Part shown: piece by piece, positions 21,970 to 29,991 of the stretch
Numbering within the stretch: the stretch's first letter is position 1
How the letters are laid out: each line of letters begins with the position of its first letter
Assembly: GCF_900129775.1 (NCBI RefSeq)
Contig: NZ_FQWV01000015.1
Location: 1-32,080 of the forward strand
DNA: 32,080 bases
DNA from: Halobaculum gomorrense
Lineage (GTDB): Archaea; Halobacteriota; Halobacteria; Halobacteriales; Haloferacaceae
Direction: 5' to 3'
Translations under genes and position numbers: made by a program
The notes under the pieces: generated by a model
Told to the model about the DNA's origin: nothing
Database searches by the model: none
The model's input: the letters and a program-made list of their open reading frames with translations, nothing else

Positions 21970-24077
21970 TCCCCGTGCACGTCGCTTTCGCCCGGCGGGA
22001 GGAACTCCTGGATCCGGTCGGCGGAGGCGACCTTGCGGACGAACCCCTGGTCGGCGAACCGCTCTTTGAGCTGGCGATAGCACTTCATCGCCGCGTCGTT
22101 CTGGGCGTATCGCCCGGGCGTGAGCCGGATCGTCGTCTCCGCGCGCGCCTCGATTGCGCTCGGGGGACCGCCGATCACCCGCGTCTCGGGCTCGACCTGG
22201 ACGCCGACGGCGACCTCGCAGGGCACGTCGCGGTAGTAGTCGCGCTCGCCGCGGATGACGAACCCGCCCTTCTCGATGTACTCGCCCGACTCGGGCGTCT
22301 TCGACACCTGATCGGGGGTGACGACGTACGCGTCGCCGGCGCCACGCCCGTCTTTCCACACCGAGGAGTGGGAGACGGCAAACTGCGCGGCCTCCCGGCG
22401 CGACTGCTCGGGGATCGTCACGTCGCGGGCGGCCTCGGAGGGGTCGGTCGCCTTGATGATCGTCACCGGGCCGCCGTGAGCCTGCGCGTGACAGAACAGG
22501 TCCCGGCCCTCCATGTAGTTCTTCACGAGCTCCTCGTTTTGGTCGGCGTTGCGCCCCCCGATGACGAGGAAGCCGTCGCTGGTCTCGAACCAGCGGAAGC
22601 GGTCGTACCAGTGGTCCTGCTTCCTGACGGGGATAGACGGTCGCGAGAGCCAGTCGACGGCTTCCCGATCGTCGTCCTCGTCGCCGTCGCTGGGTTCGTC
22701 GTCGTCCCCGTGGTCGTCATCGGCCTGCTCCCACTCCTCTCTACGCCGCTTGACAGCTTCCAGTTCCTCGCGCGTGTTCTCGATCGCCGCGAGCGCGCCC
22801 TTCTTCTTCTCTTCGATCCGCTTGGCCTCCGTGTACAGCCGGTCGGCGTTCTTCTCCGGTCCGGTGCCGGCGTCGAGGGTGACGACCGTGCCGTCGAGGT
22901 CGACGTCGACGGTCCCCTCGGAGCCGTCGACGCCGCGGACGGCCTCCGCCTCGGGGATGCCGCGGTCGGCCCCCTCGAGGAACGTCTCGTCGATCTCCTC
23001 CCAGCCTCGGCCCTCCTCACGGGCGGCCTGGATCGTCGAGAGCACGTCCGCAACGAGGTCGTAGTGGGCGTACACGGCCTCGGCCTTCTCGCGCTCGGCG
23101 GCCGCGCGCTCGTCGAAGTCGTCGATCGCGCCCTCCTGCTGGTCGATGATGCGCTGCTTTTTCGCGATCTCCGCCTCGAAGTCAGGTGCGTCGTCGACCT
23201 CCTCGTCCTCGGTGAGGTCGAGCCGGGTGAAGTACGCGTCCAAGGCGGCGTTGAAGTCGTCGTACGCCTCCGCCTCCATCCCCTCGCGCTCCGTCAGCGG
23301 GAACGGCGTCACGTCGACGACGGCGTCGTCCTCCAAGTAGACCCTGGGGTCCAGATCCCCGGCGTCGAGGCGCTCGCCCATCCGGGTGAGTGCGTCGTAG
23401 ATCGCGCGGTACTGCGCCTCGCCGGCGTCGGCGATGTCGAGCGTCTTCTCGATGCCCGCGCGGGTGCAGAACTCCTCGGCGTACAGCCCGCCCATGTTGA
23501 GTTGGGTCGCGAGCGTCCGGACCACGTCGGTGTCCGACTCCTCCATCCGCGCTTCGAACACCTCGTAGCGCACACCGAAGGGATCGATCCGCGACTGCGG
23601 ATACTCGTACTGGCTGCCCGGCGCGACGGTGCGCGACTTGAGCCGGACCGTCTCCAGGCTGCGCTGCACCTCGCCGGTTTCGTCGAGGACAGCGACGTTG
23701 CCCTCGCCGAACAGCTCGGCGACGACGCGCGTGTTCTCGTCGGGACGGTCGAAGTCAAACGAGAGGATGCGGTCGAACTCGTACTGCTCCACGTCGGCGA
23801 GTTCGCCGCCCGCGAGCCGCGAGCGGAGCGTCTTCGCGAACTCCGGGGGACGGCCCGGCGCGTCGGGGACGTGCGCGGGGTCGGCGACGTGACACCGCTT
23901 CACGTCGCCCGTCTCGACGAGGAGTTCGACCCGCCCGCGGTCGTAGTCACGGAGCTTGAATCGGACGAGGTCGTCGCCGTAGAGGTAGACCTTGTCCACC
24001 TTCGCGCCCTCGTACCGGGAGAGCTCCCCGGCAAGGGCGGCGAGGTCGACGCTCGTCATCTCGGTTTTCGGGTCCAT
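21966..24077 (-). CDS. rqcH: archaeal RqcH / NEMF / Tae2-type ribosome quality control protein (NFACT)
   Basis: The product has 703 residues. The NFACT-N domain comes first (MTSVDLAALAGELSRYEGAK, then D102-R103 in QYEFDRILSF, the Asp-Arg pair needed for tRNA use in bacterial RqcH and yeast Rqc2). A helix-hairpin-helix/middle region and a long coiled coil follow (about 310-380 and 440-490, including an Asp/Glu run DDDHGDDDEPSDGDEDDD). The NFACT-R (DUF814) domain is at about 505-640, with DRFRWFETSDGFLVIGGRNADQNE and FCHAQAHGGPV. The family binds large ribosomal subunits with a stuck nascent chain and, in bacteria, adds alanine tails; archaeal members are thought to act likewise. The ATG at 24077 begins the conserved sequence. 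Confidence 0.95.
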   Translation of the reverse strand: MDPKTEMTSVDLAALAGELSRYEGAKVDKVYLYGDDLVRFKLRDYDRGRVELLVETGDVKRCHVADPAHVPDAPGRPPEFAKTLRSRLAGGELADVEQYEFDRILSFDFDRPDENTRVVAELFGEGNVAVLDETGEVQRSLETVRLKSRTVAPGSQYEYPQSRIDPFGVRYEVFEARMEESDTDVVRTLATQLNMGGLYAEEFCTRAGIEKTLDIADAGEAQYRAIYDALTRMGERLDAGDLDPRVYLEDDAVVDVTPFPLTEREGMEAEAYDDFNAALDAYFTRLDLTEDEEVDDAPDFEAEIAKKQRIIDQQEGAIDDFDERAAAEREKAEAVYAHYDLVADVLSTIQAAREEGRGWEEIDETFLEGADRGIPEAEAVRGVDGSEGTVDVDLDGTVVTLDAGTGPEKNADRLYTEAKRIEEKKKGALAAIENTREELEAVKRRREEWEQADDDHGDDDEPSDGDEDDDREAVDWLSRPSIPVRKQDHWYDRFRWFETSDGFLVIGGRNADQNEELVKNYMEGRDLFCHAQAHGGPVTIIKATDPSEAARDVTIPEQSRREAAQFAVSHSSVWKDGRGAGDAYVVTPDQVSKTPESGEYIEKGGFVIRGERDYYRDVPCEVAVGVQVEPETRVIGGPPSAIEARAETTIRLTPGRYAQNDAAMKCYRQLKERFADQGFVRKVASADRIQEFLPPGESDVHGE

Positions 24078-24173
24078 CTGATCGCCCGTGACTACTTGCG
24101 GCGGGTGTTTGGGCGTTGCGGGACGCGGTGCCGCGCGGGCGGGAGCCACCGAGCTCGGCTGTCGGTGCGACGC

Positions 24174-25499
24174 TCACCGTCGCGCCAACACCAGCCCGGT
24201 CGCCGCTGCGACGAACCCGAAGACGGCGAGGACGCCGAACAGCACCGGCGGGGTCGCGTACGTCAGGACGGCGCCCGCGATGGCGCCGCCGAGGGCGCCG
24301 ACGCCGAACACGCCGAGGTAGGTGTAGCCGTATGAGAGCCCGCGCGTGCCCGCCGGAGTGTACTCCGCGACCGTCGCCTGGTAGAACGGCTGGACGACGA
24401 ACAGCGCGACGCCCAACACCGCCCCGAACGCGAGGAACGGGACGAGTCCGAGCGACGCAGCGGGGAGGAACAGCAGGGCGAGGACGCCGAGCACGCCGAA
24501 GCTCGCGGCGATCCCCCGCTCGACGGGGATGCGGTCAGTGAGCTTGCCGCCGACGTACTGCCCGACGACGCCGATCATGAGCAGCCCCGAGTAGACGTAG
24601 TTGGCCGGCGAGAGGGTCCGCCCCCCGTCACGGGCGACGCTGAGGACGTCTGCGATTCCGCCGGGCAACAGCGACGCGAGCGCGACCGGTTCGAAGCCGG
24701 AGAAGCCGCCGAGCAGTTCCGGCATGAACGTGAGGACGCCCCGGTAGTACAGCCCAGACAGCATCACGACGAGGAATACGAGCGCGAAGCTCCCCGTGAA
24801 AAGCACGCGCGACTCCGCGAGCAACTCCGAGAGCGAGCCGACGCCGGCGGCGGCCTTGGAGTCGGTCCCGCCCGCGTCGCCGCCCTCGCCGCCGTCGGTC
24901 GCGGGCTCGACTGCCGCGGTCTCGTCGAAGCTGGCGCGGAGCGCGTACAGCGCCGCGAGCAGCGCCGGCGCCGCGAGGATCGCTGCCACCGTTTGCCAGT
25001 CGAGAAACAGCAGCATGACCGTGGTGACGAGCGGACCGAGTCCGATGCCGAGGTTGCCCGCGATGCCGTGGTACGCGAAGCCGGTGCCCCGCTGCTCGAC
25101 GCCCTTCGAGAGCAGCGCCAGTCCGGCCGGGTGGTACACCGACGCGGAGACGCCCCACACGACCATCGCGAGCGTGACCGCAACGAGCCCGGGCGCCAGT
25201 CCCAACAGGAGGAACGAGGCCGACATGCCAACCAGGCACGCGGTGATGAGGCGGCGCGATCCGACCCGGTCGACCAGCACGCCGCCCGGGAGCGCCCCGA
25301 GACCGAACAGGCCGTAGCCGACCGTGACGAGGAGCCCCAGCGTCGCGGACGTGACCGCGAGCTCGACGGGCCCCAGCGACACCACGTCGAACCGCGCCAG
25401 CCAGATGGGGATGAAAATGGGGATGGACAGCTCGTAGGTATGGACCATCCCGTGGGCCAGCATCGTCAGCCCGACGATGGATCTGTCGTTCCGGTTCAC
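24174..25499 (-). CDS. MFS transporter (DHA/fosmidomycin-resistance-like)
   Basis: The product has 441 residues from a GTG at 25499 (VNRNDRSIVGL). About 12 helices are present. Helix 1 reads LTMLAHGMVHTYELSIPIF and motif A appears as GVLVDRVGSRRLI. ASVYHPAGLALLSKG, with H-P-A-G-L, is typical of the fosmidomycin-resistance/Fsr-like branch, and KLTDRIPVERGI lies in the second half. An acidic, Gly-rich linker (about 195-220) separates the halves. It probably exports or imports a small compound; the substrate is unknown. Its gene is first in the minus-strand block, 96 bp upstream of aRqcH, and divergent from the DUF5785 gene. The start codon is the least certain part. Confidence 0.88.
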   Translation of the reverse strand: MNRNDRSIVGLTMLAHGMVHTYELSIPIFIPIWLARFDVVSLGPVELAVTSATLGLLVTVGYGLFGLGALPGGVLVDRVGSRRLITACLVGMSASFLLLGLAPGLVAVTLAMVVWGVSASVYHPAGLALLSKGVEQRGTGFAYHGIAGNLGIGLGPLVTTVMLLFLDWQTVAAILAAPALLAALYALRASFDETAAVEPATDGGEGGDAGGTDSKAAAGVGSLSELLAESRVLFTGSFALVFLVVMLSGLYYRGVLTFMPELLGGFSGFEPVALASLLPGGIADVLSVARDGGRTLSPANYVYSGLLMIGVVGQYVGGKLTDRIPVERGIAASFGVLGVLALLFLPAASLGLVPFLAFGAVLGVALFVVQPFYQATVAEYTPAGTRGLSYGYTYLGVFGVGALGGAIAGAVLTYATPPVLFGVLAVFGFVAAATGLVLARR

Positions 25500-25661
25500 A
25501 CGCGACCCACTCGTCTCGGGCGTGATGTACGCGTCGGTGGCGGCACGGACGGCCGTGGAATCGGACGGGCCCGACCATCGACGAACCGGCGGGGCGTCAG
25601 TCGCCGCGGGCGGGTGCGTGGAACGAAACGACTAATCGCCCCCCGCGACAACCGCGGCGTA

Positions 25662-25991
25662 ATGAGCGCGCACGACTGGCCCCACGACCCAGACGGTGAG
25701 CAGGGCAGCGAGGGGCGCCGCAAGTACGGACACGCGGTGCTGGTGAAGAAGGTCGACGAGGACGAGGACTTCCCGCTTCGCGCGGGCGACTACCGCGAGG
25801 AGTTCGGGGACCACCCGATCCGCCTCGACGCGGACACGGTGGTCTCCGTCGACGATATCTTCGAACACATCGACGATGACACCGAGTTCAGTGACATCGT
25901 CGCTTTCCACAAGGCGATCGGTGAGACGATGCGCGACAACGGGTACTGGACGTACGAGGGGTCGGACGCGTTCACCCGCACGCGCGGGTGA
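25662..25991 (+). CDS. DUF5785 family haloarchaeal protein
   Basis: The product has 109 residues. It is a small, strongly acidic soluble protein beginning MSAHDWPHDPDGEQGSEGRR and containing KYGHAVLVKKVDEDEDFPL and HIDDDTEFSDIVAFHKAIGE. It matches what I remember as the haloarchaea-restricted DUF5785 family, of unknown function. There is no signal peptide, membrane segment or metal-binding cluster. The ATG at 25662 lies about 26 nt after an ACTAATC box, suggesting a leaderless mRNA; the longer in-frame extension is Arg-rich and has no conserved sequence. It is divergent from the MFS gene and convergent with the uridine kinase gene. Confidence 0.88.
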   Translation: MSAHDWPHDPDGEQGSEGRRKYGHAVLVKKVDEDEDFPLRAGDYREEFGDHPIRLDADTVVSVDDIFEHIDDDTEFSDIVAFHKAIGETMRDNGYWTYEGSDAFTRTRG

Positions 25992-26098
25992 CTCCGCTCG
26001 CGGTCCCGAGCGGTCCGTAGTACCGAGCGGCCCGCAGAACGGGTCCGAAGACGCCTCGGGTTTCGGCGCGGGAGTCGGAGCGGGCCGTCGGTCCGTAC

Positions 26099-26776
26099 TT
26101 AGCGCAACTGTCCACCGATCTCGCGCTCGAAGTCCTCGCGCTCCCAGGTGCGAGTTCCCTCGCCGTCGACCTCGTTTTGGAGCTTCTCTTCGAGGAGGTT
26201 GATCGCCATCCGGTTGGCGCCTTCGGGGATGATGAGGTCGGCGTGCTTCTTGCTCGGCTCGATGAACTGCTCGTGCATCGGCTTCACCGTCGAGAGATAC
26301 TGGTCGATCACGCCTTCGAGGTCGCGGCCGCGGTCGACCACGTCGCGCTCGATGCGCCGAAGGATCCGCACGTCGGCGTCGGTCTCGACGTACAGCCGCA
26401 GGTCGAGCATCCCGTTTATCTCCTCGTCGTACAGCGCGAGGATCCCCTCGACGACGATCACGTCGGTCGGCTCGACGGTCACCGTCTCGTCCTTGCGGTT
26501 GTGGATCTCGAAGTCGTACTGCGGCATCTCGACGCTGTTGCCCGACAGCAGCGCCTCGAGGTGCTCGCAGAGCAGGTCCCACTCGAACGCCTCCGGGTGG
26601 TCGTAGTTCACCTCCGCGCGCTCCTCCACGTCGAGATGTGAGAGGTCGCGGTAGTAGTTGTCCAGCGGAATGCGGGTGACCGAGTCGGCGACGCGCTGGG
26701 TGATCAGCCGCGAGACCGTCGTCTTCCCGGCGCCGGTCCCCCCGGCGATGCCGACGACAAACGAGGGGTACGTCAT
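26099..26776 (-). CDS. udk: uridine kinase (uridine/cytidine salvage)
   Basis: The product has 225 residues. The Walker A motif is GGTGAGKT (12-19), followed by the uridine-kinase segment RIPLDNYYRDLSHLDVEER, the base-binding region YDHPEAFEWDLL, PQYDFEIHNRKDETV, and VEGILALYDEEI. It phosphorylates uridine and cytidine to UMP and CMP with ATP or GTP in pyrimidine salvage. The length matches bacterial Udk (about 210-230 residues). The ATG at 26776 begins the domain; the in-frame upstream extension runs across the divergent promoter region and was rejected. It is divergent from the substrate-binding-protein gene and convergent with the DUF5785 gene. Confidence 0.95.
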   Translation of the reverse strand: MTYPSFVVGIAGGTGAGKTTVSRLITQRVADSVTRIPLDNYYRDLSHLDVEERAEVNYDHPEAFEWDLLCEHLEALLSGNSVEMPQYDFEIHNRKDETVTVEPTDVIVVEGILALYDEEINGMLDLRLYVETDADVRILRRIERDVVDRGRDLEGVIDQYLSTVKPMHEQFIEPSKKHADLIIPEGANRMAINLLEEKLQNEVDGEGTRTWEREDFEREIGGQLR

Positions 26777-26884
26777 CGCTCGCGGGTTGCCGGTGCGACG
26801 GCTTGGGCGTGTCGGTCCACAGAGCACCCCGACGAGCGCCGCCGGCTGGCGGCCACGTCGCCGTCCGACTGCGCGTTCGGTCAG

Positions 26885-26891
26885 CTTTATA
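26885..26891 (+). promoter_or_regulatory. TATA box of the substrate-binding lipoprotein gene
   Basis: CTTTATA in agctttataccaa ends about 25 nt before the ATG at 26916, the leaderless spacing. Confidence 0.65.
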
Positions 26892-26915
26892 CCAAATTGC
26901 GTCAATGGATCTCAC

Positions 26916-28253
26916 ATGGCACGTAAGATCGATCGCCGTGACGTACTGAAGGGCGCCGGGACGGCCGGCGTGGTCGGCCTCGCGGGATGCATCACGCAGA
27001 ACGGTTCGGGCGGCGACACCGGCGGCGGTGGCGGTGAAACCGGAGACACGACCGACTCCGGGATGGAGACCACCGAGGGCTCCGGCGGCTCGGAGTCGAT
27101 GCGCACCGTCATGCACTCGGTGCTGATGCCGGTCACGGGCGACCTCGCGTCGCTGGGGGGTCCGATCCGCGACGGCGGGACGCTCCCGGTGAAGCAGTTG
27201 CGGGCGGCCGGCGACATGCCCGTCGAGTTCGACCAGACCGTCGAGGACACCCAGACTGATCCACAAGCGGGGATCCAGGCGGCGAACGCGCTGGCGAACG
27301 CGGGCTATCCGACCGTGTGCGGTCCGGCATCCTCCGGAGTGAATCTCCAGGTGACACAGCAGGTGCTCATCCCCAACGGGATGGTCGGCTGTTCGCCCTC
27401 GTCGACCTCGCCGAACGTGACCACGCTCGACGACAACGACCTCATCTTCCGGACGGCCCCGTCGGACGCGCTCCAGGGGCAGGTGATGGCGCAAGTCTCC
27501 GACGAGAATCTGGGCCACACCAGCGCCGCGGTCATGTACGTCAACAACGACTACGGACAGGCGCTCGCGGACTCGTTCACCCAGTCGTTCGAGAACAACC
27601 ACGGCGGGACCGTCCAACAGCAGGTCGCGTTCACGAAGGAGAAGTCCAGCTACACCTCCGAGCTATCGACGGCGATGAACGGCTCGCCGGGCATGCTGGT
27701 CGTGATCGGCTACCCCGCATCCGGTATCCAGATCTTCCGCGACTACTACGCCAACTACAGCGACGACACGGACATCCTCGTGACCGACGGCTTAGTCGAT
27801 CCCACGCTCCCCGAGAACGTGGGCAACAACATGTCGAACGTCTACGCGACCACACCGCAGGCGACCGGGCCCGGACAAGAGGAGTTCGCCTCCCTGTACG
27901 AAGAGGAGTACGGCCGCGCGCCCGGCGTGTTCAACGCCCACGCGTACGACGCCTCGGCGGTGTGCCTGCTCGCCAACGTCAAGGCGGGGACGAACGACGG
28001 CAGCGTCATCAAAGAGGAGATGCGGCCCGTGGCCAACCCGAGCGACGGCGGAACCGAGATCACCCCCGGGAATCTCCCGAAAGGGCTCCGGATGGTCGCG
28101 AACGGCGAGGACGTCTACTACTCCGGGGCCTCCTCCTCGGTTAACTTCGACGAGAACGGGGATATGACCGCCGTCACCTACGCGTTCCTCCAGTACAACA
28201 CCGACATGGAGGGCAACATCGAGACGCTGTCCACGATCGACTTCCAGGCCTGA
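26916..28253 (+). CDS. ABC transporter substrate-binding lipoprotein, branched-chain amino acid/urea type
   Basis: The product has 445 residues. The N-terminal Tat signal DRRDVLKGAGTAGVVGL leads to the lipobox LAGC with Cys25 as the lipidated residue. A Gly/Thr/Glu-rich linker (26-65) follows, then a type I periplasmic-binding fold (LivJ/UrtA-like, Peripla_BP_6): LMPVTGDLASLGGPIRDGG, CGPASSGVNLQVTQQ and YVNNDYGQALADSFTQSFE. It should capture a small amino acid, amide or similar ligand at the outer face of the membrane. No permease (LivH/LivM) or ATPase (LivG/LivF) genes lie in the window. Downstream lie an amidohydrolase and an amidase. An 11-T run 45 nt after the stop probably ends the transcript. 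Confidence 0.92.
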   Translation: MARKIDRRDVLKGAGTAGVVGLAGCITQNGSGGDTGGGGGETGDTTDSGMETTEGSGGSESMRTVMHSVLMPVTGDLASLGGPIRDGGTLPVKQLRAAGDMPVEFDQTVEDTQTDPQAGIQAANALANAGYPTVCGPASSGVNLQVTQQVLIPNGMVGCSPSSTSPNVTTLDDNDLIFRTAPSDALQGQVMAQVSDENLGHTSAAVMYVNNDYGQALADSFTQSFENNHGGTVQQQVAFTKEKSSYTSELSTAMNGSPGMLVVIGYPASGIQIFRDYYANYSDDTDILVTDGLVDPTLPENVGNNMSNVYATTPQATGPGQEEFASLYEEEYGRAPGVFNAHAYDASAVCLLANVKAGTNDGSVIKEEMRPVANPSDGGTEITPGNLPKGLRMVANGEDVYYSGASSSVNFDENGDMTAVTYAFLQYNTDMEGNIETLSTIDFQA

Positions 28254-28297
28254 TCGCGCGGCGTCGAGCGCCGCCGGGCGCCGCCGCACCGTCGATC

Positions 28298-28308
28298 TTT
28301 TTTTTTTT
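28298..28308 (+). terminator. 11-nt T-run after the substrate-binding protein gene
   Basis: An uninterrupted run of 11 T follows the GC-rich ccgccgggcgccgccgc stretch, 45 nt past the stop codon. T-runs alone terminate archaeal transcription well. It makes cotranscription with the amidohydrolase gene unlikely. Confidence 0.75.
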
Positions 28309-28438
28309 CGCCGCAGTCGCGTCCACGAGCGACACGCTCCGCGGCAGAGTCACGGCTGCATTCGGGACCGCCTCTCCGAAGGCCGCGTCGACCGCCGCGA
28401 TCCACGCATTTACCCACTCCGCCAGCGATCGCTCGGTC

Positions 28439-29587
28439 ATGCACGTACTCACGAACGGGACCGTCGTCGACGCCGACGGCGTCCGAGAAGCCGACGTGGC
28501 GATCGAGGACGGGGAGATCGTCGCCGTCGGCGACACCGGACGCGGCGACACGACGACGGACGTGGGCGGGAAGTTTGTCGCGCCGGGGCTGGTCGACTCG
28601 CACGTCCACCTGATGATGGACGGCCGCCCCGACGTGTCGACCGCGCAAGGCGAAAGCGATTTTGACCACTCGTACATCGCCGCGGCGAACCTCCGGAAGG
28701 CGGTCGAGGCGGGCGTCACCACCGTCCGCGACCTAGGTGCCACCGGAACGCTGGCGCTCGACGCCGGCCGCGCGGTCGCCGAGGGGCGCCTCGACGGGCC
28801 GCGCGTGCTCGCGTGCGCGAAGAACGTAGTGATGACCGGCGGCCACGGTCACTGGTTCGGCCGCGAGGCCGACGGTCCCAACGAGGTCCGCAAGGCCGTG
28901 CGCGAGCAGCTCAAGCGCGGCGCCGACGTGGTCAAGTGCATGGCAACCGGCGGCGTGCTCACCGAAGGCGCCCAGACGGGCGCCCCGGAGTTGACGTACG
29001 AGGAGCTTGCAGCGCTCGTCGACGCCGCAGACGCGAAAGGCGTCCCGACCGCCGCACACGCCCACGGGAAGGATGGCCTGCTCAACGCGGTCGACGCCGG
29101 AATCACGAGCATCGAGCACGGCACCTTCATGGACCGCGAGGCAGCGGAGGCGATGGCCGCCGAGGGGACCTACTGGGTGCCGACCGCGGCCGCGCTGCGA
29201 AACATCGTTGAGAACCCGGACGCCGGGATCCCCAAGTCGGCCATGGAGAAGGCCGACGAGGCCGCCGAGGCGTTTGTCTCCTCGTTCGAGCACGCCGAAG
29301 CCGCGGGCGTCGACATCGCGATGGGCACCGACGCCGGCACGCCGTTCAATTACTTCGACAACATCGCCGACGAGCTGGCGTACATGGTCGAGTACGGGCT
29401 GAGCCCCGAGGCGGCCTTGGAGGCCGCGACGGTCACCGCCGCGGAGCTGTGTGGGCTCGACGACACCGGCAGAGTCGCGGAGGACTACCGCGCCGATCTG
29501 GTCGTCCTCGACGGGAATCCCGCCGAAGACGCCGACGCGTGGCAGCGTCCCGAAGCGGTGTTCGCCGCCGGCGACCGGGTCGTCTGA
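28439..29587 (+). CDS. metal-dependent amidohydrolase (imidazolonepropionase/prolidase-like)
   Basis: The product has 382 residues. It has the composite domain of amidohydrolases (GTVVDADGVREADVAIEDGEI at the start, DLVVLDGNPAED near the end) around a TIM barrel. Metal ligands are readable: HVH (His55, His57), Lys166 in VVKCMATGG (probably carboxylated), His207/209 in AAHAHG, His227 in IEHGT, and Asp298 in GTDAG. This pattern fits the subtype I binuclear enzymes that include Xaa-Pro dipeptidase-like amidohydrolases, imidazolonepropionase relatives and others, so the substrate is open. It has no signal peptide and acts in the cytosol. The ATG at 28439 starts the conserved sequence. The nearby binding protein and amidase suggest amide or peptide nitrogen use. 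Confidence 0.9.
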   Translation: MHVLTNGTVVDADGVREADVAIEDGEIVAVGDTGRGDTTTDVGGKFVAPGLVDSHVHLMMDGRPDVSTAQGESDFDHSYIAAANLRKAVEAGVTTVRDLGATGTLALDAGRAVAEGRLDGPRVLACAKNVVMTGGHGHWFGREADGPNEVRKAVREQLKRGADVVKCMATGGVLTEGAQTGAPELTYEELAALVDAADAKGVPTAAHAHGKDGLLNAVDAGITSIEHGTFMDREAAEAMAAEGTYWVPTAAALRNIVENPDAGIPKSAMEKADEAAEAFVSSFEHAEAAGVDIAMGTDAGTPFNYFDNIADELAYMVEYGLSPEAALEAATVTAAELCGLDDTGRVAEDYRADLVVLDGNPAEDADAWQRPEAVFAAGDRVV

Positions 29588-29644
29588 GCGGACGCTTCGC
29601 CGCCCGCGCTCGGCCGTGCCGAACGAGTGCCCTCCGGGGTGTGT

Positions 29645-29651
29645 CTTTTTA
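29645..29651 (+). promoter_or_regulatory. TATA box of the 51-aa zinc-finger gene
   Basis: CTTTTTA (29645-29651) ends 25 nt before the ATG at 29677, fitting a leaderless mRNA. Confidence 0.5.
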
Positions 29652-29676
29652 TCGATCAAACGAATGTGTCCGCCCG

Positions 29677-29832
29677 ATGCCGGAGTGTACCAACTGTGGC
29701 GGGTTCGTGACTGAACGGTACGTGCGGGTGTTCGCACCCGATGGGCTGGAGAACGTTCGAGTCTGCCCGAACTGTGAGGACAAACTGCGCGACGGTGCGG
29801 ACGTGCGCGAGGCGCGGTCGAAGCGGAGCTGA
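29677..29832 (+). CDS. small zinc-finger protein (51 aa), haloarchaeal type
   Basis: The product has 51 residues. Two Cys pairs (ECTNCGG at 3-9 and VCPNCED at 29-35) make one predicted zinc ribbon around FVTERYVRVFAPDGLENV, and a basic/acidic C-terminal helix follows (RDGADVREARSKRS). The order CxxC-x22-CxxC suits a DUF7563-like microprotein (name from memory). The longer in-frame ORF was cut to this ATG, which has a TATA box at leaderless distance. Such proteins probably regulate gene expression or bind RNA/DNA; nothing here shows which. It stands alone between the amidohydrolase and amidase genes. Confidence 0.85.
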   Translation: MPECTNCGGFVTERYVRVFAPDGLENVRVCPNCEDKLRDGADVREARSKRS

Positions 29833-29991
29833 TCGCCGCAAGACAGATCACCGCAAAGCCAGCCGCCACCGCACTGTTCACCGCGTGGAGCCGTCCACCG
29901 CTATCCGCGGCCTGTTTGTCCCCGTCGAGTGCGGAAGGCCCGTCCCCGCCCCCTCCGAAGAACTACTACCCGACCGACGGAACCGGTGTGT

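Noticed and set aside
21975-24335. 786-codon plus-strand ORF antisense to aRqcH
   Set aside because: No known domain, and aRqcH on the other strand has full NFACT motifs.
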